A stretch of 55,879 nt of DNA. Origin: Gemmatimonadota bacterium. Lineage in GTDB: Bacteria > Gemmatimonadota > Gemmatimonadetes > Gemmatimonadales > GWC2-71-9. Of this stretch, positions 32,461-41,612 are shown in pieces; the stretch's first letter is position 1; each line of letters starts with the position of its first letter. The stretch is from the NCBI GenBank assembly GCA_003221895.1, contig QHUJ01000116.1, positions 1 to 55,879 on the forward strand. Reading direction: 5' to 3'. A program made the translations under genes and the position numbers. The notes under the pieces are model-generated. The model saw only the letters and a program-made list of their open reading frames with translations, had not been told where the DNA came from and searched no databases.

Positions 32461-34758
32461 ATGCGGCGGCTGTTCTGGCTCGTCCTTCTGCCCGCCGGGC
32501 TGGCGGCGCAGCGGCCGGCAGTTTCCCCAGTGCTGCCGCGAGTCTGGCAGCGCACGCAGGACACGACGCTCTCCGTATGGCTCTTCGTCCGTCCCGAGGC
32601 ATCACTTGCCGCCGTCAGCGAGCGCGCCGCAGCCCTCGGCGCCCGCGTGCGCGTGCAAAGCCGCTGGCTCCACGCCATCAGCGTCGATGCACCCACGACG
32701 GCGCTGCGGGTCCTGGCACAGGATCGGAACCTGCGCCGCATTCAGCCACTCGGACGGTTTCGACTGCGCACTCCGCCGCGCAGCGGCCGTCCTGCGACAG
32801 AGCAGGCGCCTCCGGTCGTGCTCGCGCCCACCGCGGCACCCGGCGACACGTGCGGGGTGACACCGGGCGACGATCCGGTGCTCGGCCCCTCCGAGATGCC
32901 GTACCGCCAGCTCCATCTCCGCCCGCTGACCGATCAGGGAGTGAACGGCACGGGCGTCCGTATCGCGATCCTGGACGCGGGCTTCAATACGACGAATCCC
33001 GCGTTCAATGGCATCACTGTCACGGCGCAGTACGATTTTGTGTATCACGACAGCGTGGTGCGCAATCAGTCGCATGACGACAGCACGTTCAATGCGGCGT
33101 TTCACGGCACTGCCGTCTGGTCGCTGTTCGCGGGGGATGTGCCAGGCCGGCTCCACGGCATCGCGCGTGGCGCAAGCTACCTGCTCGCCAAGACGGAAGA
33201 CGTGCGTAGCGAGACGCGCGTCGAAGAGGACAACTACGTCGCCGCACTCGAGTGGGCCGACTCGATTGGGGTCGACATCGTCTCGTCCAGCCTCGCCTAC
33301 CTCGTTTTCGACAACGGATTCAGTTACACGCCATCGCAGCTGAATGGTGACGTCGCGGTCACGACCGTCGCCGCCGACATGGCCGCCCAGCGCGGCATCC
33401 TCGTCGTGACGGCGGCGGGTAACGAGGGGCCGGGCTCGCGCTCCATCTGGACGCCCGCCGACGGGGACTCGGTGCTCGCGGTCGGCGCGGAGGATTCGCT
33501 CGGCACCATCGCTTTCTTTTCGTCGCGCGGCCCGACGGCGGACGGCCGCATTAAACCCGACTTCACCGCCCCCGGGGTCGCGGTGTGCGTCGTGACGGAC
33601 ATCGGCCACGTGAATCGTCTCGACGGCACCTCGTTCGCAACGCCGCTGCTCGCCGCCAGCGCCGCGCTCATCAAGCAGCTGCACCCCACGTTGACGCCGA
33701 TCGGGCTGCGGACGGCATTCCGCAATGTGGCGAGCAATCGGGCCAGCCCCGACACGATTCGTGGCTGGGGCCGGCCCGACGTGAGCGCCGTCGGCGTGTT
33801 TCCCACGGGTGTCGCGGCGATCGCCCCACTCGCGTCCGGCGGTACGCTGACGACCATCACGCCGGCCTTCTCGTGGACCGTTGGAACCGTTCCCCCATCC
33901 GCGATGCCCGTGAGCTACCGGCTGCGCATCGCCCGCGACAGCACGTTCACCACACCGCTCATCGACACGATCGTGACGGTCGAGACGTTCGACCTCGGAC
34001 AGCCGCTCAAACCCGGCTCCGTGTTCTGGCAGATCGACGCGACCGCCGCGACGGGAGAGAAAGCGACGACGGGAATCGTCGGGCCGATTCCCGTCCCACC
34101 CTGGGCGACGCTCCTAACCCTCAACAATCCGGCCGGCTCCGTCACAAATTCAGCGGCGCCCACGTTCACATGGAGCTCGCCGGGCGTGTCGTCCCCACCC
34201 GGCCCGTTGACGTACGACCTGGCGGTGCAGCGTGTCTCCACGGGACTCTATGACTTTGGCGTTGTCGGATTGCGGGACACGACGTTCACCCTGACGCAGC
34301 CGCTCGAGCTGAATACCACGTATCGCTGGCACCTCGTGATCCACGCGGGGAACGACACCACGCTGGTGCGCAGTCAGGGAACGTTTCTCGTTACAGACGG
34401 TGGTTTACCGACGGCGACGCTGCTGTATCAGAACTTTCCCAACCCCTTCCCTGCCGGCGGTCGCGACTCGACCTGCCTCTGGTTCGACGTCGCCACGGCA
34501 GGAACCGTCGAGCTCGATATCATCGATTTGCGCGGCAATCCGGTGCGTCGCTTCATACCTGGCAAAGACTTTCCAGCCATTCTGGACGCGGGACGTTACG
34601 GCCGCGGGACGAGCGGCGGCATCGGACTCTGTGATTCGCGGCTGATGTGGGATGGTCGAGCGGATGATGGCACCCTGTTGCCTGCCGGCGTTTATCTCGC
34701 CAAGCTCAAGGCACCCGGCTTGCTCGTGTTCAAGCGGATCGTCTTTCGAGGCAGATAG
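32461..34758 (+). CDS. Secreted S8 serine peptidase with FlgD-like C-terminal domain
   Basis: This 765-aa protein has a signal peptide (FWLVLLPAGLAAQ) and a propeptide-like region (about 35-100). The subtilase domain shows Asp172 in AILDAGFN, His215 in FHGTAVW, Asn321 in TAAGNEGPGS and Ser391 in GTSFATP. Two Ig/FN3-like beta units follow (about 450-640). The end is a FlgD-like/T9SS-type domain with YQNFPNPFPAGG, IIDLRGNPVRRF and LMWDGRADDGTLLPAGVYL. It begins 9 nt after smc but is functionally unrelated to it. The His motif is GTAVW rather than GTHVAG, as in some divergent S8 members. Extracellular proteolysis is expected. Confidence 0.85.
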   Translation: MRRLFWLVLLPAGLAAQRPAVSPVLPRVWQRTQDTTLSVWLFVRPEASLAAVSERAAALGARVRVQSRWLHAISVDAPTTALRVLAQDRNLRRIQPLGRFRLRTPPRSGRPATEQAPPVVLAPTAAPGDTCGVTPGDDPVLGPSEMPYRQLHLRPLTDQGVNGTGVRIAILDAGFNTTNPAFNGITVTAQYDFVYHDSVVRNQSHDDSTFNAAFHGTAVWSLFAGDVPGRLHGIARGASYLLAKTEDVRSETRVEEDNYVAALEWADSIGVDIVSSSLAYLVFDNGFSYTPSQLNGDVAVTTVAADMAAQRGILVVTAAGNEGPGSRSIWTPADGDSVLAVGAEDSLGTIAFFSSRGPTADGRIKPDFTAPGVAVCVVTDIGHVNRLDGTSFATPLLAASAALIKQLHPTLTPIGLRTAFRNVASNRASPDTIRGWGRPDVSAVGVFPTGVAAIAPLASGGTLTTITPAFSWTVGTVPPSAMPVSYRLRIARDSTFTTPLIDTIVTVETFDLGQPLKPGSVFWQIDATAATGEKATTGIVGPIPVPPWATLLTLNNPAGSVTNSAAPTFTWSSPGVSSPPGPLTYDLAVQRVSTGLYDFGVVGLRDTTFTLTQPLELNTTYRWHLVIHAGNDTTLVRSQGTFLVTDGGLPTATLLYQNFPNPFPAGGRDSTCLWFDVATAGTVELDIIDLRGNPVRRFIPGKDFPAILDAGRYGRGTSGGIGLCDSRLMWDGRADDGTLLPAGVYLAKLKAPGLLVFKRIVFRGR

Positions 34759-34786
34759 AGCCGGTGCACGTTGGTGGAGGTCTAAA

Positions 34787-35563
34787 ATGGAATTGGTCAC
34801 CGTCGGCACTGGTACTGTTGCCCCTTCGGCGCGCCGCACCTGCCCGTGTCACTGGGTGGAGCGCGGGGATCTGCGTGTGCTGCTCGACTGCGGCGCCGGC
34901 TCACTCCATCGCCTGGCAGAATTCGGACTGCCGTGGCATCAGGTGAGCCACGTCATCTTGTCGCACTTCCACCCCGACCACTGGGGCGAGCTGCCGATGC
35001 TCGTGTACGCTCTCAAGTACACGACCGAGCCGCCGCGCAAGGACCCGTTCGTCATTCTCGGGCCGCCCGGCGTCGTGCACCTGCTACGCACACTGGCCGA
35101 GGGCTATGGAGATTGGCTGCTCGATCCCGGGTTCCCGATCGGCATCCTCGACGTCCGCGAGGGCGAGCCCTTCCCGCTCAATGCCGACGTGAATCTCGAA
35201 ACCTTCCCGGTGCCGCATACGACCGAGAGCGTGGCGCTCTCGCTCGAAGCGCCGGAGGGCCGTCTGGTGTACACCGGCGATACGGGGCCCAGCTCCGAGC
35301 TGGCGCGCTGGGCTGGGGGCTGCGACCTGTTGCTCGCTGAGTGCTCGTTGCCGGAATCGCGAGCGATGGACATCCACCTCACGCCCGAACAGGCCGGGGA
35401 CCTGGCCAAGGATGCGGAGGCGAAGCGCTTAGTCTTGACCCACTTCTATCCCCCGGTAGAAACTTCGGACCCGGCAAAGCTGGCCGGTACGCGCTTTGGC
35501 GGCCCGGTTACCGCGGCGAAAGACGGCGACCGGTTCACTATTGGAGATGGGAGACGCTCGTAG
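34787..35563 (+). CDS. MBL-fold hydrolase (RNase Z/ElaC-like)
   Basis: This 258-aa metallo-beta-lactamase-fold protein starts [19 protein letters not shown]. It has [16 protein letters not shown] (H-x-H-x-D-H), a later His in [10 protein letters not shown], the metal Asp in VYTGDTGPS, and a final His in VLTHFYPP. This layout fits RNase Z-like or lactonase-type MBL proteins, but the long ElaC exosite arm is absent, so it is probably not the tRNA 3'-processing enzyme itself. GGTGGAGG lies before the ATG. The stop overlaps the start of the DAHP synthase gene by 1 nt (TAGTG). Confidence 0.8.
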   Translation: MELVTVGTGTVAPSARRTCPCHWVERGDLRVLLDCGAGSLHRLAEFGLPWHQVSHVILSHFHPDHWGELPMLVYALKYTTEPPRKDPFVILGPPGVVHLLRTLAEGYGDWLLDPGFPIGILDVREGEPFPLNADVNLETFPVPHTTESVALSLEAPEGRLVYTGDTGPSSELARWAGGCDLLLAECSLPESRAMDIHLTPEQAGDLAKDAEAKRLVLTHFYPPVETSDPAKLAGTRFGGPVTAAKDGDRFTIGDGRRS

Positions 35564-36609
35564 TGCTGATCGTGATGCGGCATGGCGCGACACGCGAGGA
35601 AGTCGAGAAGGTCATCTCCGTCATCCAGGAGATGGGCTATCAGGCGCAGCCCATGCCTGGGGCGCAGCGCACGGCCGTCGGTCTCGTTGGCAACGACGGC
35701 CGCGTGGACGCGTCGCGCCTGGAGGGCCTGCCCGGAGTCCACGAAGTCATCCATGTCTCACAGCCGTACAAGCAGGTCAGCCGCGAGTGGAAGAACGAAC
35801 CGACGATCGTGCGCCTCCCGGGAGGGGGGGGCGTGGCGTTCGGCGGCAACGACGTCGTGGCGATCGCCGGGCCGTGCTCCGTCGAAAGCGAGCGCCAGAT
35901 CATCGATGCCGCACGGCAAGTCAAAGACGCAGGTGCCGTGGTCTTGCGGGGCGGCGCCTGGAAGCCGCGCAGCTCTCCCTACTCGTTCCAGGGACTCGGC
36001 AAGCCCGCCCTGCGGCTGCTGGCGAAGGCGCGCGAGGAGACCGGCCTCCTGATTTGTACGGAAGCGATGGACGAAACCGGCCTCGGCTGGGTCGCCGAGA
36101 CCGCCGACATCGTGCAGATCGGAGCGCGCAACATGCAGAACTTCTCGCTCCTCAAGCTGGCGGGCCGCTGCGGCAAGCCGGTGCTGCTCAAGCGTGGCAT
36201 CAGCGCCACCGTGCAGGAGCTGCTCCTCTCGGCGGAGTATCTGCTGGCCGAGGGCAATTACGACGTCATTCTGTGCGAGCGCGGCGTGCGGAGCTTCGAC
36301 ACTGCGACGCGCAACCTGTTCGATCTCACAGCGATTCCGGTCGTGCACAAGCTGTCGCATCTGCCCATCATCGCCGATCCGTCGCACGGCACCGGTCTGC
36401 GCGACAAGGTGATTCCCATGGCGCGCGCCGCCGTCGCCGCGGGCGCCGATGGCATCATGGTGGAAGTGCATCCCAACCCCGAAGAGGCGCTGTCGGACGG
36501 CGCGCAGTCGTTGTTCCCCGATCAGTTTGCCCAGTTGATGCGTGAAGTGCGGATAATCGCAGAGGCTATCGGGAGACGGGTTGCGGAGCCCGCTGCGGTG
36601 AGCGCGTAA
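35563..36609 (+). CDS. aroF: 3-deoxy-7-phosphoheptulonate (DAHP) synthase, class I-beta with regulatory N-domain
   Basis: This 348-aa enzyme condenses PEP with erythrose 4-phosphate, the first step of the shikimate pathway. The N-terminal 75 residues ([24 protein letters not shown]-like KQVSREWKN) are the ferredoxin-like/ACT-like regulatory domain of the Thermotoga-type enzyme, usually sensing Tyr or Phe. The TIM barrel shows [62 protein letters not shown] and [15 protein letters not shown]. The GTG start overlaps the MBL stop (TAGTG). It is normal in length. LolA follows 1 nt later. Confidence 0.95.
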   Translation: MLIVMRHGATREEVEKVISVIQEMGYQAQPMPGAQRTAVGLVGNDGRVDASRLEGLPGVHEVIHVSQPYKQVSREWKNEPTIVRLPGGGGVAFGGNDVVAIAGPCSVESERQIIDAARQVKDAGAVVLRGGAWKPRSSPYSFQGLGKPALRLLAKAREETGLLICTEAMDETGLGWVAETADIVQIGARNMQNFSLLKLAGRCGKPVLLKRGISATVQELLLSAEYLLAEGNYDVILCERGVRSFDTATRNLFDLTAIPVVHKLSHLPIIADPSHGTGLRDKVIPMARAAVAAGADGIMVEVHPNPEEALSDGAQSLFPDQFAQLMREVRIIAEAIGRRVAEPAAVSA

Positions 36610-36610
36610 A

Positions 36611-37297
36611 ATGGCGGGCCGGCGGGCTGACGGGCTGGCGGGCGGAATGTTGGGCGCTGCGGCGTTGTTGTTCGCCGCCCGCGTGCCCGCCGGCCCGCCC
36701 GCCCGCCAAGACCCCACACCAATTCTGGATCGGGCAAGCACGTCGTACGATACCGTCAAGACCCTCCAGGCCGAGTTCACGCAAATCGTCGATAACCCGA
36801 TGATCGGCGATCCCGATACGACGCGGGGCAGACTCTATCAAAAGCGGCCGAACTACTTCGAGATGCGGTTCACGGATCCGAAGCACGATCGCATTGTGGC
36901 GGATGGGAAACGCCTCTGGCTGTACACGCCCAGCACAACGCCCAATCAGGTGATTCGTACGGCCATCCCGTCCACCGGGACCAACGGTCCCCATCTCATT
37001 GGGCAGTTTGTCGACCATCCGCGCGAGCGGTATGACGCGCGCTACGTGCGCAGCGACTCGCTGCCCGATGGTGCCGTGGATGTGATCGCGCTGACGCCGC
37101 GCGCCAAGGACCTTCCCTACACGGCGGCGACGGTGTGGATTGCCAGGAAAGATCGATTGGTGAGACGCATCGAGATCGTCGAAACGGGCGGTCAGCGCCG
37201 TACGATTGTGCTGCGGGATCTCCTGGTGAACAAAGCCATCGCCGCGCGCGAGTTCACGTTCTCCCCGCCGGCCGGAACACAGGTGGTAGATCAGTAG
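36611..37297 (+). CDS. lolA: LolA-like outer-membrane lipoprotein carrier
   Basis: This protein of up to 228 aa ferries lipoproteins across the periplasm. Core text: YDTVKTLQAEFTQIVDNP, GRLYQKRPNYFEMRF, IVADGKRLWLYTPSTTPNQVI, VWIARKDRLVRRIEI. The ATG at 36611 gives an N-terminus encoded by GGCGGGCY repeats before the signal core. An ATG at 36647 (LGAAALLFAARVPAG) may be the true start. The inverted repeat 36613-36627/36685-36699 flanks the signal-peptide region. The 3' end overlaps the convergent DUF2520 gene by 44 nt. Confidence 0.85.
   Translation: MAGRRADGLAGGMLGAAALLFAARVPAGPPARQDPTPILDRASTSYDTVKTLQAEFTQIVDNPMIGDPDTTRGRLYQKRPNYFEMRFTDPKHDRIVADGKRLWLYTPSTTPNQVIRTAIPSTGTNGPHLIGQFVDHPRERYDARYVRSDSLPDGAVDVIALTPRAKDLPYTAATVWIARKDRLVRRIEIVETGGQRRTIVLRDLLVNKAIAAREFTFSPPAGTQVVDQ
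36613..36699. repeat. GC-rich 15-bp inverted repeat flanking the lolA signal-peptide codons
   Basis: GGCGGGCCGGCGGGC (36613-36627) is the exact complement of 36685-36699. In between are further GGCGGGCT units. Low complexity makes expansion or slippage likely; whether it folds is uncertain. Confidence 0.5.
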
Positions 37298-38153
37298 CCA
37301 GGGCCTTGGCGACCTGCTCCGCCGTCTTTTCGTCCATCCCCTGTTTCTGCGCCAGCTCGAGCGCCGCGCGTCCCAGCGCGCGGTACAGCTTCGCGTCGTC
37401 GAGCGTCAGCGCTTCGAGATGACGGCCGATCGTCGCAGTGTCGCCACGCACGACCGGACCAGTCAGCGCCTCGCGCGGCTCGTAGCGCGTGAGGTTCTCG
37501 AACGTCCCCTCGACCAGCGGCCGCAGCGCAGCCCACGCGTCCGCATCCGATAGGCCGGCGTGCCGGAGCAGCCGCTGCGCCACCGCCTCGACCACCACCA
37601 AATAGTTCGACGCAAACACCGCACCCGCGTGATATATCGCTTTCGCCTTGGTCGCGATGCGAAACGGCCGCATGCCCAGGTCACGCGCCAGCTGCTCACC
37701 CGCTTCGACCGCGCGCGCCATCCCTTCGACCGCCGCCCACGCGCCCTTGAGCCGCTGGGGAGTCTGCTCCGGCTCGACGATCGTCTGCAGCGGATGGAGC
37801 GAGCCGAGCGCGGCGCGGCTACCGACGAGCGCGCCGAGCGCTTCCTGACCCTGAGCTCCGGAAAGATGCAAGACGATGTGCCGCTCGTTGATTGCACGCG
37901 ACGTCGCCAGCGACTGGGCGAGCGGTTGAATGGCGTCATCGCGGACGGCGAGGATGACGATGGGCGTCTCGCCGATCCAGGGCGGAGGTTTGTTGCCGTC
38001 GCCGACGGTGAGCGTCAGCGGTGCGGGAATGTTTTTCTTGTTACGCCCGTGGAGGCGGATGGTATAGCCCGCCTGGGCAAGAGCCAGCGCCAGTCCAACA
38101 CCCGCGCGACCGGGCCCGATGAGCCCGATCGCGCGGGGAGACTGCTCGGTCAC
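37254..38153 (-). CDS. Rossmann-like DUF2520 NADP-dependent oxidoreductase
   Basis: This 299-aa protein has an N-terminal Rossmann nucleotide-binding domain (AIGLIGPGRAGVGLALALAQAG, then HLSGAQGQEAL and GSLHPLQTI). A C-terminal DUF2520 helical domain follows (YHAGAVFASNYLVVVEAVAQ, RPLVEGTFENL). The fold is related to 6-phosphogluconate/pyrroline-carboxylate-reductase-like dehydrogenases; a specific substrate is not established for this family. ATG overlaps the ctpA-like stop (ATGA), making it the last gene of the rpmE operon. Its 3' end overlaps lolA by 44 nt in convergent orientation. Confidence 0.85.
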   Translation of the reverse strand: MTEQSPRAIGLIGPGRAGVGLALALAQAGYTIRLHGRNKKNIPAPLTLTVGDGNKPPPWIGETPIVILAVRDDAIQPLAQSLATSRAINERHIVLHLSGAQGQEALGALVGSRAALGSLHPLQTIVEPEQTPQRLKGAWAAVEGMARAVEAGEQLARDLGMRPFRIATKAKAIYHAGAVFASNYLVVVEAVAQRLLRHAGLSDADAWAALRPLVEGTFENLTRYEPREALTGPVVRGDTATIGRHLEALTLDDAKLYRALGRAALELAQKQGMDEKTAEQVAKALATDLPPVFRPAGRT

Positions 38154-39772
38154 CGATTGCGGACCGTCGACGGAGAAGGCTGCGTGTTGGCGAGCGTGAG
38201 GAGATCCTGCGGCGACTTGGCGCGGTCGGCCAGCGCCAGCGCGCGCTTCACCTGCTGATCGTCCGACATACGGCGCCGGAACTCCGCCGGGCGGCCGAAA
38301 ACGTACCGCGCCGCCTCGTACCCGAGCTCCTGCGAAATCAGGGGCCGCGCGCCAGCGATGATGGAATCGGGCAGTGCCGCACCCTTGCTGCGGATCCGGC
38401 GAACGATCTCATCGACCATGGCTTCGGTCACCGTGAAAGTGGGATTCGACAACCGGTTCCCTTCCTTCAACTCGAGCGCGTACGTGGCAAGTGCGTCGCG
38501 ATACAGCGGCGTCTTGTCGCCCAGCGCCCGGATGAAGCTCCGCTCGGCCGTCGTGAACGTGTCGGCGACGACGTAAAGGTCCGGCCGAATACCGCCGCCG
38601 CCGTAGACGGTGCGGCCGGCGTCGGTGTGGAATACCGCGGTCGAATCGGGCTTGGTATCCTGCCCCCGCTGCGCCGCGATCACCTGGGCCTCCTGCTCCG
38701 CTTCCGTGTGCGTGACGCGCTGAATCGTACGGCCGCTCGGCGTGTACCAGCGCGCCGTCGTCAGCTTCAGACCGGTTTCCGGCGTCAACCGCCAGAACGA
38801 CTGGACCAATCCCTTTCCGAACGTGGGCGTGCCGATCAGGACGGCCCGGTCATGGTCCTGCAGCGCGCCCGCGATGATTTCCGCGGCACTCGCCGAACCG
38901 CCGTTCACGATCGTGACAATGGGCAGTCGCGGCCACTGCTGCGGCTTCGCATCGGTGAACTCATGAGAGGAGCCGGGGGCACGACCGCGGGTCTCGACGA
39001 TCGCCTTGCCCGGATCGAGGAACAGATCCGACACGGCCACGCCCTGATCGAGCAAACCGCCGGGATTCTGGCGGAGATCGAAAATCAGCGACTTCATGCC
39101 CTGCTTGAGCAGCGTGTCCATCGCCTGCGAAACTTCACGGGCCGAGCTCTCGCTGACCGGATTGAGCGAGATATAGCCGACGTGATCGTTCAACATCATC
39201 GCGATCTGGACCGATCGGATGTGAATGGTGGCGCGCGTGAGCTTGAACTTGATCGAATCATCGATGCCCAGCCGCCGAATGGTGAGCTCCGCCGCCGAAC
39301 CCGCTGGCCCGCGGAGCTCCTTCACCGCCTGATCCTGTTTCCACCCTTCTGTGGAGCGGCCGTCCAGCTGGACAATGCGGTCACCCGTCTGAATGCCGGC
39401 ACGCTCGGCCGGCGTATCGGGCAACGGCGCGACGACGGTGATCCAGCCGTCGCGCACGTCGATCTGAATGCCGAGGCCTGAATAGTTGCCCGTCGTCGCT
39501 TCGGAAAGCTGGCGGAAATCTTCGGGCTTCAGGAAGACCGAATAGGGATCGCCGAGCTGATCGAGCATGCCGTCGATCGCCATCTGGTAGAGCTGCTTTT
39601 CGTCGAGCGAGTCGACGTAGTAGTCGGCGACGTGCGCGAGCACGTCGTCGAACAGGCGCGCCTGTTGATAGACGGATCCGGCCGGCTCGGACTCGCGCTG
39701 TAGAAACCAGCCGCCGCTCACCAACGCAGCCACGGTGACGGCGGCGATCACATATCCTTTGTGACGAATCAT
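38150..39772 (-). CDS. ctpA: S41 family C-terminal processing peptidase
   Basis: This 540-aa periplasmic tail-specific protease has an N-terminal signal anchor (YVIAAVTVAALVSGGWFL) and a pre-PDZ region with YYVDSLDEKQLYQMAIDGML. The PDZ domain is about 100-190 (SGLGIQIDVRDGWITVVAPL, GIQTGDRIVQLDG). The catalytic core has GGLLDQGVAVSDLFLD, the nucleophile Ser in GSASAAEIIAGAL and the general-base Lys in TPTFGKGLVQ. A C-terminal extension of about 150 aa follows. It overlaps or touches tmk (1 nt apart) and DUF2520 (4 nt overlap). Confidence 0.92.
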   Translation of the reverse strand: MIRHKGYVIAAVTVAALVSGGWFLQRESEPAGSVYQQARLFDDVLAHVADYYVDSLDEKQLYQMAIDGMLDQLGDPYSVFLKPEDFRQLSEATTGNYSGLGIQIDVRDGWITVVAPLPDTPAERAGIQTGDRIVQLDGRSTEGWKQDQAVKELRGPAGSAAELTIRRLGIDDSIKFKLTRATIHIRSVQIAMMLNDHVGYISLNPVSESSAREVSQAMDTLLKQGMKSLIFDLRQNPGGLLDQGVAVSDLFLDPGKAIVETRGRAPGSSHEFTDAKPQQWPRLPIVTIVNGGSASAAEIIAGALQDHDRAVLIGTPTFGKGLVQSFWRLTPETGLKLTTARWYTPSGRTIQRVTHTEAEQEAQVIAAQRGQDTKPDSTAVFHTDAGRTVYGGGGIRPDLYVVADTFTTAERSFIRALGDKTPLYRDALATYALELKEGNRLSNPTFTVTEAMVDEIVRRIRSKGAALPDSIIAGARPLISQELGYEAARYVFGRPAEFRRRMSDDQQVKRALALADRAKSPQDLLTLANTQPSPSTVRNR

Positions 39773-40396
39773 TCATGCGCCTTTCAATGATAGAGCCGTT
39801 GCCGCCACGATTTCGCGCCAGGCGGCGTCCTGGACGGCCTTCCTTGTCTGACTGGCATCAATATGGACAATCCCGGGCCCGGATGCGCTACGGTAGGCCT
39901 CCCGGACCCGTGTGTGAAACGTGTCATCCTCACGCTCGATGCGGTCCCGCACCTTGCCGGCCACCTTCTGCCGCTCCCGCCCCACCGTCACCGGAACGTC
40001 CAGAATGAGCGTGAGGTCCGGCGTCAATCCGCCGGTGGCCACTCGCAAGGCCGCCTCGACATCCGCCCGCGGGAGGCCTCGTCCCGCCACCTGGTAAGCG
40101 ATCGTCGAAAGACCGAAGCGGTCGGCGATGACCATCTGCCCATCCGCGAGCGCGGGCCGAATCACCCGCTCTACAAGATCGGCACGAGCCGCGAGAAAGA
40201 GAAATAACTCCGCGGCATAGGCGCGGTCGTGGCGTGATTTCAGGGCCAACTTGCGAGCCGCTTCAGCGATCGGGGTCCCGCCGGGCTCGCGGACCGTCAG
40301 CACCTCCCGCCCTTCAGTACGAAACGCCGTCCCGAGCCAGCGCACCAGCGTCGACTTGCCAGCGCCCTCGGGACCTTCGACGACGACAAACGTCAT
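39773..40396 (-). CDS. tmk: Thymidylate kinase
   Basis: This 207-aa enzyme phosphorylates dTMP to dTDP. It has P-loop FVVVEGPEGAGKST, the DRx motif (VREPGGTPIAE), the DRF segment IADRFGLSTIAYQ, and a lid region with RDRIEREDDTFHTRV. The start overlaps the ylbF stop (ATGA) and the stop is directly before the S41 peptidase ATG. It belongs to the rpmE-prfA-prmC operon, so it links nucleotide metabolism with translation genes by co-transcription. Confidence 0.95.
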   Translation of the reverse strand: MTFVVVEGPEGAGKSTLVRWLGTAFRTEGREVLTVREPGGTPIAEAARKLALKSRHDRAYAAELFLFLAARADLVERVIRPALADGQMVIADRFGLSTIAYQVAGRGLPRADVEAALRVATGGLTPDLTLILDVPVTVGRERQKVAGKVRDRIEREDDTFHTRVREAYRSASGPGIVHIDASQTRKAVQDAAWREIVAATALSLKGA

Positions 40397-40746
40397 CCGA
40401 GCGTGATGATCGGGCTGGCGGCGCCCTTCTTGATGCCCTCGTAGATGCGGGCGTTAATTCTCGCCATCAGTTTTTCGAAATTCGCCTGCGCGGCGACCAT
40501 CTGCTGATACACCGGATTTCCCTGCACGCTTTGGAGCGCAGTGTCATACTGCTCCACCTGCTCCTTCGTCGGCTCCTTTCCCTGCTGTGCCACGCGCTCG
40601 ATTTCCTGTGCCAACCGTTCGGCGTCAGCGAGCACTTTCTGTACCGCTTGATCGTCCCGCAGCGCTTCGGTTGCGCGACGCAACGCCTTGTATTCCTCGG
40701 TCTGGCCGAGCACGCGCCCCAGATCTTCAGCTTTCTCTTCGAGCAC
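40393..40746 (-). CDS. ylbF: YlbF/YmcA family protein
   Basis: This 117-aa, wholly helical protein has family text EEYKALRRATEALRDDQAVQKVLADAE, YDTALQSVQGNPVYQQMVAAQANFEKL, and the final NARIYEGI. In Bacillus, YlbF/YmcA/YaaT form a complex affecting RNase Y and biofilm or sporulation; whether that applies here is unknown. The GTG start overlaps the prmC stop (TAGTG) and is preceded by AGGAGG, which settles the start. It overlaps tmk by 4 nt. Confidence 0.85.
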   Translation of the reverse strand: MLEEKAEDLGRVLGQTEEYKALRRATEALRDDQAVQKVLADAERLAQEIERVAQQGKEPTKEQVEQYDTALQSVQGNPVYQQMVAAQANFEKLMARINARIYEGIKKGAASPIITLG

Positions 40747-41612
40747 TAATCCTCCTTGGTGGCCAACGCGTAGCGCGGGTAGCCGAATAGATCGGCATGA
40801 ACGGCGACGGTCCATCCGTATCCGTGGCCTAGCGTGCGAACGGCATCCGCCCGCCGTTCGTCGATCTCTAAGGCCAGCAGGCCGCCTCGCTCCAGCAACG
40901 CGCCCGCTGCGGCAAAGATCGCACGCGTGGCGTCGAGACCATCGATCCCACTGACGAGTGCTTCGCGCGGCTCGAAATCGCGGACGCCGGGTTCCAGCGC
41001 CTCATACTCGGCAGCCGTCACATACGGGGGGTTGGAGACGATCACGCGAAACCGCTCCCCTGTGTCTACCAGGGGCTCGAGAAAGTTGCCCTCCCGAACC
41101 TCGAGCGGCGTGTCGGGCGCGATGCGCGCGATGTTCTCGCGCGCAAGCTCGGCCGCCGCCGCGGATTGCTCCACCGCGACCACCTTTGCGAAGTGTCCCT
41201 CGATCGCCAGCGAGAGCGCGATGCAGCCGGACCCCGTACCGATATCGGCCGCGATCCCGCGTTTTGCGTTTCCCGTTTCCCGGTTCCCGATTTCGCGTAG
41301 CACGAGCTCGACGAGCCCCTCGGTTTCCGGCCTCGGGATCAGGGCGCGTGGATCGATCTTCAAATCGATGGTGCGAAATCCGACATGGCCACACACGTAT
41401 GCGAACGGCACGCCGCGCTTGCGCTGCTCCACCGCCTCCCAAAAGCGTTGCGTCACATCCGGCGCGGCGTCGGCGTCCCGTCTCAGCCACACCTCAGCCC
41501 GTTTGAGACCGGCAACCGCTGCCCACAGAGCGGTGGCCTCGCCAGCGGGCAGCGAGCCCGAGGCCCGAGACAATTCGTCGGTGATGCGGCGGAGGACACG
41601 GACTTCAGGCAC
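40746..41612 (-). CDS. prmC: Release-factor glutamine N5-methyltransferase
   Basis: This 288-aa enzyme methylates the Gln of the GGQ motif in release factors. An N-terminal helical domain is followed by SAM-binding IPRPETEGLVELVL, ADIGTGSGCIALSLA and the catalytic VSNPPYV. A short insertion after ELVLREI (NRETGNAKRG) is encoded by GGGAAAC-like repeats. The GTG start overlaps the prfA 3' end by 8 nt, so it is coupled to its substrate gene. It overlaps ylbF by 1 nt. Confidence 0.95.
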   Translation of the reverse strand: MPEVRVLRRITDELSRASGSLPAGEATALWAAVAGLKRAEVWLRRDADAAPDVTQRFWEAVEQRKRGVPFAYVCGHVGFRTIDLKIDPRALIPRPETEGLVELVLREIGNRETGNAKRGIAADIGTGSGCIALSLAIEGHFAKVVAVEQSAAAAELARENIARIAPDTPLEVREGNFLEPLVDTGERFRVIVSNPPYVTAAEYEALEPGVRDFEPREALVSGIDGLDATRAIFAAAGALLERGGLLALEIDERRADAVRTLGHGYGWTVAVHADLFGYPRYALATKED

